Below, piece after piece: positions 46,556-53,688 of a DNA stretch of 64,000 nt (positions are counted from its first letter, which is position 1; each line of letters starts with the position of its first letter). The stretch is from Mesobacillus zeae (GTDB taxonomy: Bacteria > Bacillota > Bacilli > Bacillales > Cytobacillaceae), in NCBI RefSeq assembly GCF_003570705.1, contig NZ_QWVT01000008.1, forward strand, positions 124,001-188,000, read 5' to 3'. Below the pieces are notes generated by a model. It saw nothing but the letters and a program-made list of their open reading frames with translations. It made no database searches and was not told where the DNA came from. A program made the position numbers and the translations under genes.

Positions 46556-47020
46556 ATGAACGATTTGCCAATCCTTCCAACGATCAGTACTACATTTATC
46601 GTATTAAGTGCAATCTGTGTTGCTATTGGGTGGGTCCTAATTGCCCAAAGGAAAATTGAGGCCCATAAAAAAACAATGATTACGGCAGCCATCTTCGCGA
46701 TTATATTCTTTGTGATTTACGCCACCAGGACTGTTTTTATTGGTAATACAGCATTTGGCGGGCCGGATGATATTAAAATCTATTATACTGTTTTTCTGAT
46801 CTTCCACATTACTCTAGCAACAGTAGGTGCAGTAATGGGAATTCTGTCGCTATTCAGCGGGTTTAAAAACAACCTTGAAAGACATCGAAAGCTCGGCCCA
46901 TTTACAAGTATAATCTGGTTTTTCACAGGAATCACCGGACTGGCAGTCTACTTGCTTCTCTATGTATTCTATAAAGGTGGGGAGACAACATCTGTCATAA
47001 AAGCAATCCTCGGCGGTTGA
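46556..47020 (+). CDS. DUF420 family membrane protein
   Basis: A 154-residue protein with four TM helices: PTISTTFIVLSAICVAIGWVLIAQRKIEAHKKTMITAAIFAIIFFVIY, then YYTVFLIFHITLATVGAVMGILSLF and a C-terminal helix. It has the DUF420 pattern with conserved His residues; DUF420 genes often sit near caa3 oxidases, and a role in oxidase assembly is only inferred. B. subtilis YozB is related but located elsewhere. ATG 46556 with GAGAGGT. Confidence 0.85.
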   Translation: MNDLPILPTISTTFIVLSAICVAIGWVLIAQRKIEAHKKTMITAAIFAIIFFVIYATRTVFIGNTAFGGPDDIKIYYTVFLIFHITLATVGAVMGILSLFSGFKNNLERHRKLGPFTSIIWFFTGITGLAVYLLLYVFYKGGETTSVIKAILGG

Positions 47021-47043
47021 TAATTGATAAGTTATGATTGAGT

Positions 47044-47082
47044 AAAATAAAGCTGCACAAGCGGTGCAGCTTTATTTTTTTT
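47044..47082 (+). terminator. Terminator of the DUF420 gene
   Basis: AAAATAAAGCTGCAC/GTGCAGCTTTATTTT is a near-perfect long stem with a 5-nt loop, followed by further T. Confidence 0.93.
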
Positions 47083-47112
47083 GGAAAAAGCTGAAGAGTC
47101 TGCCGACAAAAA

Positions 47113-47140
47113 AAGCCGGTCATGCCTATGCATGACCGGT
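47113..47140 (-). terminator. Terminator of the ytvI-like gene
   Basis: AACCGGTCATGC/GCATGACCGGCTT on the - strand is followed by T6. It begins at the stop codon itself. Confidence 0.88.
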
Positions 47141-48198
47141 TAAATTTTGAAGTTGGCTTTAATGAGCCCCGCTTCCTTTGCTGTATTGAAAATAATAAGA
47201 ATCATAGGGCCAATGAGGAAGCCCCACAACCCCAGAACTTTTATTCCAAGGTACATAGTGACAAGCGTCGACAAGGCCGACAGTCCGATTTGTGTCCCCA
47301 TCAATTTAGGTTTCACGGTTCTTCTGATAATCAGGAGGACGGCTGCAAGGATGGCAAGCTTGATTCCAAGAGCCAGGTTGCCAGCAAGCAGGTGGAACAA
47401 GGCCCATGGACCGAGGATGATGATTGAACCAATTACTGGAATGAAGTCAATGGCCCAAATAACTACAGAAATAAAAAATGCTGTTTTTGGAACAATGAAT
47501 GAAAGGCTCATAAACGATACTGCAAATATAATCAGGCTAACCAAAAACTGTGCTTTGATAAAACCGAATAAAACATAGGATAAGCGTGAAGAAATGAAGT
47601 TAACCTTCTCAGCCGTCCTTTCGTGCAGATGCCTGTAGACGCTCTTGCGAAGCCTAGGCAAGTCCAGAAGAAACAAAAATAAGGCAATTAAATAAACTAG
47701 AAAACTGATTAAGTAAGAAGGAATATTCGTAAGCAAAACCTTTATGTTATTAATATTAAGATAGGCGAGCAAATCGTTACTGGCTGTGGCAAGAAACTCA
47801 TCTGTCCGTCTGCTGATTTCCAAGACCACCTCATCTGGAAGTTCTTTTGCCGCGTTAATGAATCTGTCCTGGATATCAAACCATACCGTTGTAATGTCAT
47901 TGATATATCTTGGCGCATTATTAATGATATTGATTGATTCGGCGATAAGCCTTGTCGTAAGAAACGACCCCGCCGCACCAAATATAACTACAAATGAAAT
48001 GAAAACAATCAATACGGAGCTTTTCCGTTTTAGGCTGAATCTGTTTTGGAGAAACCCGACAGCTGGTTCCAAAATGATTGCACTGATTAATGCAACGGTA
48101 AGGGGGACGGATACCGGAAGGATAATGTATATGAATAGAATTGAGGCAATAATCCAGCCTGCAAGGTATAAATTTTTTTTTGTAAGTATTTTTTTCAA
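47140..48198 (-). CDS. YtvI-like AI-2E-family membrane protein
   Basis: A 352-residue AI-2E transporter (UPF0118) family protein with about seven TM helices: the N-terminal pair IIASILFIYIILPVSVPLTVALISAIILEPAV and the C-terminal IDFIPVIGSIIILGPWALFHLLAG and GLSALSTLVTMYLGIKVLGLWGFLIGPM signatures. It most resembles the sporulation protein YtvI. The name autoinducer transporter is historical; many members are ion antiporters. It is inserted between ctaG and the ylb genes compared with B. subtilis. Confidence 0.8.
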   Translation of the reverse strand: MKKILTKKNLYLAGWIIASILFIYIILPVSVPLTVALISAIILEPAVGFLQNRFSLKRKSSVLIVFISFVVIFGAAGSFLTTRLIAESINIINNAPRYINDITTVWFDIQDRFINAAKELPDEVVLEISRRTDEFLATASNDLLAYLNINNIKVLLTNIPSYLISFLVYLIALFLFLLDLPRLRKSVYRHLHERTAEKVNFISSRLSYVLFGFIKAQFLVSLIIFAVSFMSLSFIVPKTAFFISVVIWAIDFIPVIGSIIILGPWALFHLLAGNLALGIKLAILAAVLLIIRRTVKPKLMGTQIGLSALSTLVTMYLGIKVLGLWGFLIGPMILIIFNTAKEAGLIKANFKI

Positions 48199-48284
48199 GC
48201 GACGCTTCTCCTTTCAAAAGTGTGTCCGGGGACAGGGGAAATCAGATGCGGTAATAGCGATAAAGTACTGGCTGGGTAAGGGAA

Positions 48285-48309
48285 AAGGCGCATGAAACCA
48301 TGCGCCTTA
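48285..48309 (-). terminator. Terminator of the YugN-like gene
   Basis: AAGGCGCATG/CATGCGCCTT (10 bp, 4-nt loop) is followed on the - strand by TT and a purine stretch. Confidence 0.75.
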
Positions 48310-48312
48310 AAC

Positions 48313-48672
48313 TTACAGTGCGTATTTTTCCACTTCCGCCTTAATGGAGGAGAGAAGTTTTTCGCATTGGCTTACCAATGATTTCGGAAAGTTTTCTCCT
48401 TCTCCATATTCCACTCCATGAGGATAATAGTGCTTCCCAAGAAGCGGATCAATCAACTGGATGATGGCGTGCTGTGAGTCTACTTCTCCCTCTGTTGCAT
48501 ACCCCTGAACGCGAAGGTAGAAAGTGCCTTCCTTCAATTCAAATTTCCGGTCATATGTAACCCGGTCATAATCCCATTGTCCTTCCCGTACCAAACCGTG
48601 GTCAAGCATTGTTTCATCAAGCCGGTTTAATTCGGCTTTTAAGTTCTCCAAACCGGTTTTCTCAAATCTCAT
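48313..48672 (-). CDS. YugN-like family protein
   Basis: A 119-residue soluble protein with the YugN-like pattern: LENLKAELNRLDETMLDHGLVREGQWDYDRVTYDRKFELKEGTFYLRVQGYATEGEVD, then the conserved LLGKHYYPHGVEYGEGE. Unknown function. By position, directly upstream of and divergent from ylbB, and by length, it probably corresponds to ylbA of B. subtilis; I do not recall that sequence well enough to use the symbol. Confidence 0.82.
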   Translation of the reverse strand: MRFEKTGLENLKAELNRLDETMLDHGLVREGQWDYDRVTYDRKFELKEGTFYLRVQGYATEGEVDSQHAIIQLIDPLLGKHYYPHGVEYGEGENFPKSLVSQCEKLLSSIKAEVEKYAL

Positions 48673-48910
48673 CCTTACCCCTCCTAAAACACAATACGGC
48701 TAAAATGCAATATGTTGGCATCTCAGTATCAATAATAGTAAAAAAACTTTGAAGTTGCAATGGATAAACATATATCCCGGCAGAAAATACTAGCCCTTTC
48801 ATGAATGGGAAACAAACGTTTTGCAAGGTATACTCATTTATCCGCATAAATTAGTACAAAAAGGCTATTCTAACACTGTAAATAAATATGCTTCAGGAGT
48901 GATGTGCTGA

Positions 48911-49363
48911 ATGGAAAAGGTACGTGACATGATGACAACAGACGTAGAAACATGTACACTTCTCGACAATGTCTTCGAGGTAGCTGTTAAGATGAAGGAA
49001 CACGATGTAGGAAGCATCCCAATTGTTGATGGAAACAAGCTGGTTGGTATCATGACGGACCGTGACATTGTCATTAGGGGCGTTGCTGAAAAGAAACCGC
49101 CATCATCCAAGGTGGAAGAATTTATGACAGGTGAATTGATCACAATATCACCCGATGCTTCTGTGAAGGAAGCAGCTGACCTTATGGCTAAACATCAAAT
49201 CCGCCGCCTCCCGGTTGTAGAAGGCGGACAACTCTCCGGAATCGTGGCACTTGGTGACTTTGCCATTGATGAACAAGCGGACGACCAGGCTAAAAAGGCC
49301 CTGACGGAAATTTCAGAACATGACCATACTATTCAATCAGAACATGACCATACTATTCAATAG
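48911..49363 (+). CDS. ylbB: CBS-domain pair protein YlbB
   Basis: A 150-residue protein of two CBS domains: MEKVRDMMTTDVETCTLLDNVFEVAVKMKEHDVGSIPIVD and LITISPDASVKEAADLMAKHQIRRLPVVEGGQLSGIVALGD. It probably binds an adenine nucleotide; its role is unknown. The C-terminus is unusual: the last 16 residues are an exact tandem duplication of SEHDHTIQ (24 bp twice, 49313-49360), adding a His/Asp-rich tail. Confidence 0.92.
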   Translation: MEKVRDMMTTDVETCTLLDNVFEVAVKMKEHDVGSIPIVDGNKLVGIMTDRDIVIRGVAEKKPPSSKVEEFMTGELITISPDASVKEAADLMAKHQIRRLPVVEGGQLSGIVALGDFAIDEQADDQAKKALTEISEHDHTIQSEHDHTIQ

Positions 49364-49365
49364 GA

Positions 49366-49397
49366 AAGAAGGGGTGTCAAAAGGCGCCTCTTTTTTG
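49366..49397 (+). terminator. Terminator of ylbB
   Basis: AGGGGTGTC and GGCGCCTCT pair with three G-U across an AAAA loop, followed by T6. Confidence 0.65.
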
Positions 49398-49487
49398 CGT
49401 GAAATTCAGAGGATATGCACTACTATCAAAAAGAATGCGGGCAATGATATAATATTCATTAAACATACATATAATTAAAAAGAAAAA

Positions 49488-50573
49488 GTGATAGAGAAAG
49501 AGGGTGAGTCTCTGCGTACTGTTATCCGGATTTTATTGTTTGCATTTATATTTTTGGTCATCGCCTTTTATATGGGCTATGAAAAAGAAACAGATGACAA
49601 GGAATATATCAGCCATAAAGAAGTTTCTCCAAAAGTGGATGAGTCGCTGGAACAAAGCACTCGCAATGGGCAGCCAGCAAAATCCGAATTGCCTGCAAAG
49701 GGGCTTGCACAGCTGGTCGGAAAAGACGTAAATGCACTGAGAGCCGCATTAGGGGAGCCTTCCAGGACGGATCTTTCTGCATACGGCTATAGCTGGCTGG
49801 TGTTTAACCGTACGCCAAACCAGTATGTACAAGCAGGTGTCGGGAATGGAAAGGTGGTAACCATTTACGCCATTGGAGAAAACATTGACACTGCTCCATT
49901 CACAATTGGGGAACCTGGAGAAAAAATTTTCTCAATACATCCTATCAATCCAGTAGTTGAATTTGAATATAAGGGTAGTTCCTATAAATTTGAGATGTCA
50001 GAGGATGACATGAATTCAAGGCCGCTTATGGCGCTTGGCAACATATTTGTCCAACTGTATATCGACAGATTCACGGGGAAGCTTTCGAGCATCAGATTCC
50101 TTGACGCAGAAACACTTATCAAGCAGCTTCCATATGAAGTGGTTTACCGCGGGAAACTAATCGAGGCGGATGAACCAACAGAGGACGACTGGGATGAAAT
50201 CCAGGAAAGTGCACAGAGACAAATTTTTGATATTACTAACATGATCAGGAAAAGGCACGGCCTGAAGGAGCTGGAATGGGATGAAAAAACTGCTGTTGCA
50301 GCCTTTGCGCATAGCCGGGAAATGGAGGAAGAAGATTATTTTTCCCACACATCGGAAGTGCATGGAGACCTCGCTGACAGGCTGAAGGAAGCAGAAATAG
50401 CCTATGAGTCTGCAGGTGAGAATATTGCTGCCAATTATTTGGATTCACCGGAAGTTGCCGAAGGATGGATGAACAGCGACGGTCATAGGGAAGCATTGTT
50501 GAACGAAGAGTTTACTCATATTGGGGTGGGCGTATATCGAAAGCATTATACCCAAAACTTCATCAAAAAATAA
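49488..50573 (+). CDS. ylbC: CAP-domain protein YlbC
   Basis: About 355 residues. An N-terminal TM anchor (VIRILLFAFIFLVIAFYMGY), a CAP-associated domain (LVGKDVNALRAALGEPSRTDLSAYGYSWLVFN, residues about 75-190) and a C-terminal CAP/SCP domain (MIRKRHGLKELEWDEKTAVAAFAHSREMEEEDYFSHTS, GENIAANY, GWMNSDGHREALLNEEFTHIGVG). It is probably exposed outside the membrane; function unknown. Start unclear: GTG 49488 lacks a site, while CTG 49512 (RTVIRILL) has AGAGGGTGAG upstream and fits the usual N-terminus. TATAAT lies at 49449. Confidence 0.88.
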   Translation: MIEKEGESLRTVIRILLFAFIFLVIAFYMGYEKETDDKEYISHKEVSPKVDESLEQSTRNGQPAKSELPAKGLAQLVGKDVNALRAALGEPSRTDLSAYGYSWLVFNRTPNQYVQAGVGNGKVVTIYAIGENIDTAPFTIGEPGEKIFSIHPINPVVEFEYKGSSYKFEMSEDDMNSRPLMALGNIFVQLYIDRFTGKLSSIRFLDAETLIKQLPYEVVYRGKLIEADEPTEDDWDEIQESAQRQIFDITNMIRKRHGLKELEWDEKTAVAAFAHSREMEEEDYFSHTSEVHGDLADRLKEAEIAYESAGENIAANYLDSPEVAEGWMNSDGHREALLNEEFTHIGVGVYRKHYTQNFIKK

Positions 50574-50607
50574 AAATCGCACGGATGCGTTAATCCGTGC
50601 GATTTTT
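50572..50607. terminator. Bidirectional terminator overlapping the 3' ends of ylbC and the next gene
   Basis: AAAAATCGCACGGAT/ATCCGTGCGATTTTT is a perfect 15-bp stem with a 6-nt loop. It starts within the ylbC stop codon, and the convergent gene ends inside it. Confidence 0.95.
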
Positions 50608-50961
50608 ATCTTCATAAAGGATTCTGTTCACCTGAAAAAAATCCTCCTGCCACTTTCCGAAAAGCCTTAAATTATCTCCTTTATTTACGGGGGTGATAGA
50701 AACACCCTCCTTTAAAGGGGTTATTTTTTTTGCGAGTATAATTTGGCACCCAGACCTGACCTTTAGTGTTAAAACGTGGTTATAGCGGTGCAGGTAATAT
50801 TTTTCCCGGGACCAGTAGGCATCCAAAACATTCCCGGACACTGATGACTCTTCCGGTATGTTTTGGAGTGCTGACCATTGTTCATCATGGCGTTTCATTT
50901 CTTTTTTTGTCACCCAATAGAAGTATATGCATATTGCGGGAATTAAAATGGCTGTGACCAC
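50590..50961 (-). CDS. Membrane-anchored small protein of unknown function
   Basis: A 123-residue protein: one N-terminal TM helix (MVTAILIPAICIYFYWVTKK), then a soluble domain with alternating hydrophobic strands (YYLHRYNHVLTLKVRSGCQIILAKKITPLKEGVSITPV, LFGKWQEDFFQVNRILYED) that suggests a small beta barrel. GTG start with GGTGATGG. Its last codons form one arm of the shared terminator hairpin. No family is recognised; not in the B. subtilis order as I recall it. Confidence 0.65.
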   Translation of the reverse strand: MVTAILIPAICIYFYWVTKKEMKRHDEQWSALQNIPEESSVSGNVLDAYWSREKYYLHRYNHVLTLKVRSGCQIILAKKITPLKEGVSITPVNKGDNLRLFGKWQEDFFQVNRILYEDKNRTD

Positions 50962-50979
50962 GTTCCATCACCACTGTCA

Positions 50980-51468
50980 TTAGGATTTGCGCAAAATGAA
51001 AAAGCTTCCGGTAGAATAAGCGGCTTTTTTTCCATCATCACGGAAAACATCGGCTTCCAGTACCATAGTCTGTGAACCCTTATGGACGAAACGAGCCGTA
51101 CACGATAAGCTGCTGCCAATTCCAGGAGAAAGATAATGGGTATTCAATTGGGTTGTTACTGCAGCAGAACCTTCAGGAGCCGCTTCGTTCGCTAAAATCC
51201 CCATGGCTGAGTCAGCGAGTGTAGCAATAATGCCGCCATGGACGATACCAAGATTATTATTAATCAGTGAAGTCAAAGGAATGGTTATTTGGCAGGTATA
51301 CTCTGTTAGGATTTTTTCCATGCCAAGAAAGCTGCCAATATAGGAGCTGTTTTGCAGAGATACCTTGTTTTTCATTCCTCCTAAAACATTGCCGAGTATC
51401 AGCTTGTCCTCATCACTTGCTTTTGAAAGGAAATTGTCTATAAGTTTCTTGAAACCATCGTTGTCCAT
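50980..51468 (-). CDS. PaaI-type hotdog-fold thioesterase
   Basis: A 162-residue protein with the hotdog signature LGIVHGGIIATLADSAMGILANEAAPEGSAAVTTQLNTHYLSPGIGSSLSCTARFVHKGSQ. The HGG motif and the helix with D follow the PaaI/4-hydroxybenzoyl-CoA thioesterase pattern. It probably hydrolyses a short or aromatic acyl-CoA. It is 18 bp upstream of the small membrane protein gene, so the two may be co-transcribed. Extra N-terminal 60 residues compared with minimal PaaI. Confidence 0.85.
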   Translation of the reverse strand: MDNDGFKKLIDNFLSKASDEDKLILGNVLGGMKNKVSLQNSSYIGSFLGMEKILTEYTCQITIPLTSLINNNLGIVHGGIIATLADSAMGILANEAAPEGSAAVTTQLNTHYLSPGIGSSLSCTARFVHKGSQTMVLEADVFRDDGKKAAYSTGSFFILRKS

Positions 51469-51618
51469 GAATGAACCTCTTTCGTTTTTTTTTATTTTAT
51501 CATTTTTTTAGGAAGAAGGTTATTGTGAAGAGTTTGAAGCGAAACAGGAGAACACTCACCTTTCCTGAGGAAAATCATAACGTAATATAGGCAGATGCAA
51601 CAGGGTGAGGTGATCAGC

Positions 51619-52020
51619 ATGGAAAAAAAGAAAAAATTGCATCCTTCTGTTCAAAAGTTCAAGGAGTTTGTGGCCTTGAATCCACAGATAGCGAAAGAAG
51701 TCAAATCAGGAAACGCGACCTGGCAAGATCTTTTTGAAGAATGGTATCTCCTTGGGGAAGAGGATACAAGGTGGGATGCATACAGAGGAGAAAGAAAAGA
51801 ACAGCCAGTGGTGGAAAATAAAAAAGATTGGATGTCGCAAGTAATGGGCGCCATCAAAAACCTTGACCCCGACCAGGTACAAGGACAAATTAGTAATCTA
51901 AGCCAAGCTATTTCAGCTGTTCAGTCAGTCTTAACACAATTTCAAGGAAAAGGATCCGGAGGGGCTCCTGGTCAGATGAAAAACAGCCCGCAGCACCCAT
52001 TTTCCTTTAGAAAGGATTAA
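51619..52020 (+). CDS. ylbD: YlbD-family spore coat protein
   Basis: A 133-residue hydrophilic protein, MEKKKKLHPSVQKFKEFVALNPQIAKEVKSGNATWQDLFEEWYLLGEEDTRWDAY, matching B. subtilis YlbD (132 aa), a coat protein. The C-terminal part is Gly/Gln/Ser-rich. ATG 51619 with GAGGTGATC is preferred over the in-frame ATG at 51595. It is 8 bp upstream of ylbE. Confidence 0.92.
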   Translation: MEKKKKLHPSVQKFKEFVALNPQIAKEVKSGNATWQDLFEEWYLLGEEDTRWDAYRGERKEQPVVENKKDWMSQVMGAIKNLDPDQVQGQISNLSQAISAVQSVLTQFQGKGSGGAPGQMKNSPQHPFSFRKD

Positions 52021-52028
52021 AGAAAATA

Positions 52029-52280
52029 ATGAGGAAAGAAGTATTAGACCATATCAGGGCCAGGAAAGACCTGCAAGAGTATATCCGGATTCATCCGTAT
52101 TGGTACCGCAAGCTGTCCAGGGACCCGCGAGATTTATACTCTCTGGAAATTGCTGCACTGCATTATCATGAACGGACAATTCCCCATCATGTACAGAAGT
52201 TTACAACTGGAGTCCAAATGGCCTCCATGATGATGGGGATGCTTTCCAATATGCAATCTCAGGGTGGGAACCCAGGCTAA
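52029..52280 (+). CDS. ylbE: YlbE-like protein
   Basis: An 83-residue protein: IRARKDLQEYIRIHPYWYRKLSRDPRDLYSLEIAALHYHERTIPHHVQKF is the YlbE-like pattern. Often next to ylbD in Bacillaceae and presumably expressed with it in the mother cell (inference). Function unknown. The Met-rich stretch MASMMMGMLSNMQSQ ends the protein. Confidence 0.92.
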   Translation: MRKEVLDHIRARKDLQEYIRIHPYWYRKLSRDPRDLYSLEIAALHYHERTIPHHVQKFTTGVQMASMMMGMLSNMQSQGGNPG

Positions 52281-52378
52281 AGAAAAAGTCATTATTGGTA
52301 TTATATTCCTATCCTGTGGAGGCTTCTTCGCAATCCACCCCATTTCATGGTAAAATATGAAACGGAGGTGGGCAAATT

Positions 52379-52825
52379 ATGCTTGCTACAATGGAAAGAA
52401 TTGATTTATTAGAAAAAGCCGGAAATCTTGCCGGGTTGATCAAGGATTCTGAACCAGCCGAAAATTATCGGCAGTGTTTATATAGATTGCAACAGGATAA
52501 AAAGTCCCAGGATAAAATTAAGGCATTTGCGGATATGAAGCTTCGCTATGAGGAAGTGCAGAGATTCGGCAGATATCACCCGGACTATAAAGAAGTCATG
52601 GGTCAAATTAGAATCCTAAAAAGGGAAATGGATTTGGATGAAACCGTAGCTGAATTCAAAAAAGCGGAAAATGAACTGCAAAGCCTGCTTGATGAGGTGA
52701 GTGTCATCATCGGCCGTTCTGTTTCCAAAAGTGTAAAAGTGCCGACAGGGAACCCATTTTTCGCAAGCAGCTCTGCGTGTGGAGGCGGCTGCGGCAGCGG
52801 AGGCGGCTGCAGCTGCTCAGCCTAG
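52379..52825 (+). CDS. ricF: RicF (YlbF), RicAFT complex subunit
   Basis: A 148-residue helical protein, close to B. subtilis YlbF (149 aa): MLATMERIDLLEKA, EEVQRFGRYHPDYKEVMGQIRILKREMDLDETVAEFKKAENELQSLLDEVSVIIG. The Gly/Ser/Cys-rich tail CGGGCGSGGGCSC supplies Cys ligands for the Fe-S clusters of the RicA-RicF-RicT complex, which directs RNase Y cleavage and supports competence, biofilm and sporulation. RBS: CGGAGGTGG. Confidence 0.95.
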   Translation: MLATMERIDLLEKAGNLAGLIKDSEPAENYRQCLYRLQQDKKSQDKIKAFADMKLRYEEVQRFGRYHPDYKEVMGQIRILKREMDLDETVAEFKKAENELQSLLDEVSVIIGRSVSKSVKVPTGNPFFASSSACGGGCGSGGGCSCSA

Positions 52826-52874
52826 GGATTAATGAAGAGAGCAGGGGTTTTTCCATGCTCTCTATTTTTTATCT

Positions 52875-53213
52875 TCACTGTTCAGTTATACTCTGTGTTT
52901 CCAAGCGGATACAGTCAGTACATAGATTTCCGCAGCAAAACATTTTCCGCAAAGGAACAAAGAAACGATGGCGATAGACGAACAACCCTTCGTTGTTCCT
53001 GACAAAAAATGTTTCACTGTGAAGCTGTTTGCCTTTCATTGCCGAAGCCGAATGCAAGCGGATTGCTTTACCGATATAATCACCATCTGTACCCTCCATC
53101 ACCGATAAATACAAGAAGGGAATGCCTGCAACCTTTTTGTAATAAGCATTATTTATTTTTGGCTCCTGGTTCAGACTTGATAGAAATTTTTCCCAAATTA
53201 TTTCTAGATCCAT
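52875..53213 (-). CDS. Conserved-looking protein with C-terminal Cys cluster
   Basis: A 112-residue soluble protein, antisense to its neighbours, between ricF and ylbG. It starts MDLEIIWEKFLSSLNQEPK and ends with an aromatic/basic stretch and Cys cluster (FVYRHRFFVPLRKMFCCGNLCTDCIRL), CC-x3-C-x2-C, which could bind a metal. ATG 53213 has AGGTGA upstream; a longer open frame to 53282 lacks a site. I do not recognise the family. B. subtilis, as I recall, has nothing between ylbF and ylbG. Confidence 0.65.
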   Translation of the reverse strand: MDLEIIWEKFLSSLNQEPKINNAYYKKVAGIPFLYLSVMEGTDGDYIGKAIRLHSASAMKGKQLHSETFFVRNNEGLFVYRHRFFVPLRKMFCCGNLCTDCIRLETQSITEQ

Positions 53214-53363
53214 GCTGTCACCTGCCGTTCTATGGCCAATTGTTTTAATAAATATCGTATGATATCTTGCCGGGAAAAACAATCGATACGATGGGTGATT
53301 GAAAAATATCTCTTTCCTGTGCTAGACTAGGAGAAAGCAAACGTTTTCTGAAGGGGAAAAAAT

Positions 53364-53639
53364 ATGATAGGTCAAAGACAGGGAATCATCGTTTGGCTGT
53401 ATTCATTGAAACAGGCCAAGATGCTAAGAAGGTTCGGAAATGTCCATTTTGTATCGAAGAAGTTAAAATACGTGGTTCTCTACTGTAATCTGGAGGACAC
53501 TGATTCATTGATCCAAAAGCTTGGCTCATATTCATTTGTGAAAAAAGTCGAGCCGTCATTCAAACCGTTTTTGAAAATGGAGTTTGAAAACTCCGCACCC
53601 GACAAAGCAAAAGAATATGATTATAAGATGGGAATTTAA
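53364..53639 (+). CDS. ylbG: YlbG family protein (DUF2129)
   Basis: A 91-residue protein: GQRQGIIVWLYSLKQAKMLRRFGNVHFVSKKLKYVVLYCNLEDTDSLIQKL is the DUF2129 pattern, matching B. subtilis YlbG (90 aa). RBS: GAAGGGG. Unknown function. A terminator follows the stop. Confidence 0.93.
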   Translation: MIGQRQGIIVWLYSLKQAKMLRRFGNVHFVSKKLKYVVLYCNLEDTDSLIQKLGSYSFVKKVEPSFKPFLKMEFENSAPDKAKEYDYKMGI

Positions 53640-53668
53640 GGCGAGGAGCAATCCCCGCCTTTTTTTCT
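53638..53668 (+). terminator. Terminator of ylbG
   Basis: AAGGCGAGGA pairs with TCCCCGCCTT (one bulge) and is followed by T6. Confidence 0.82.
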
Positions 53669-53688
53669 TGGAAATGAGGCAAGAATAA

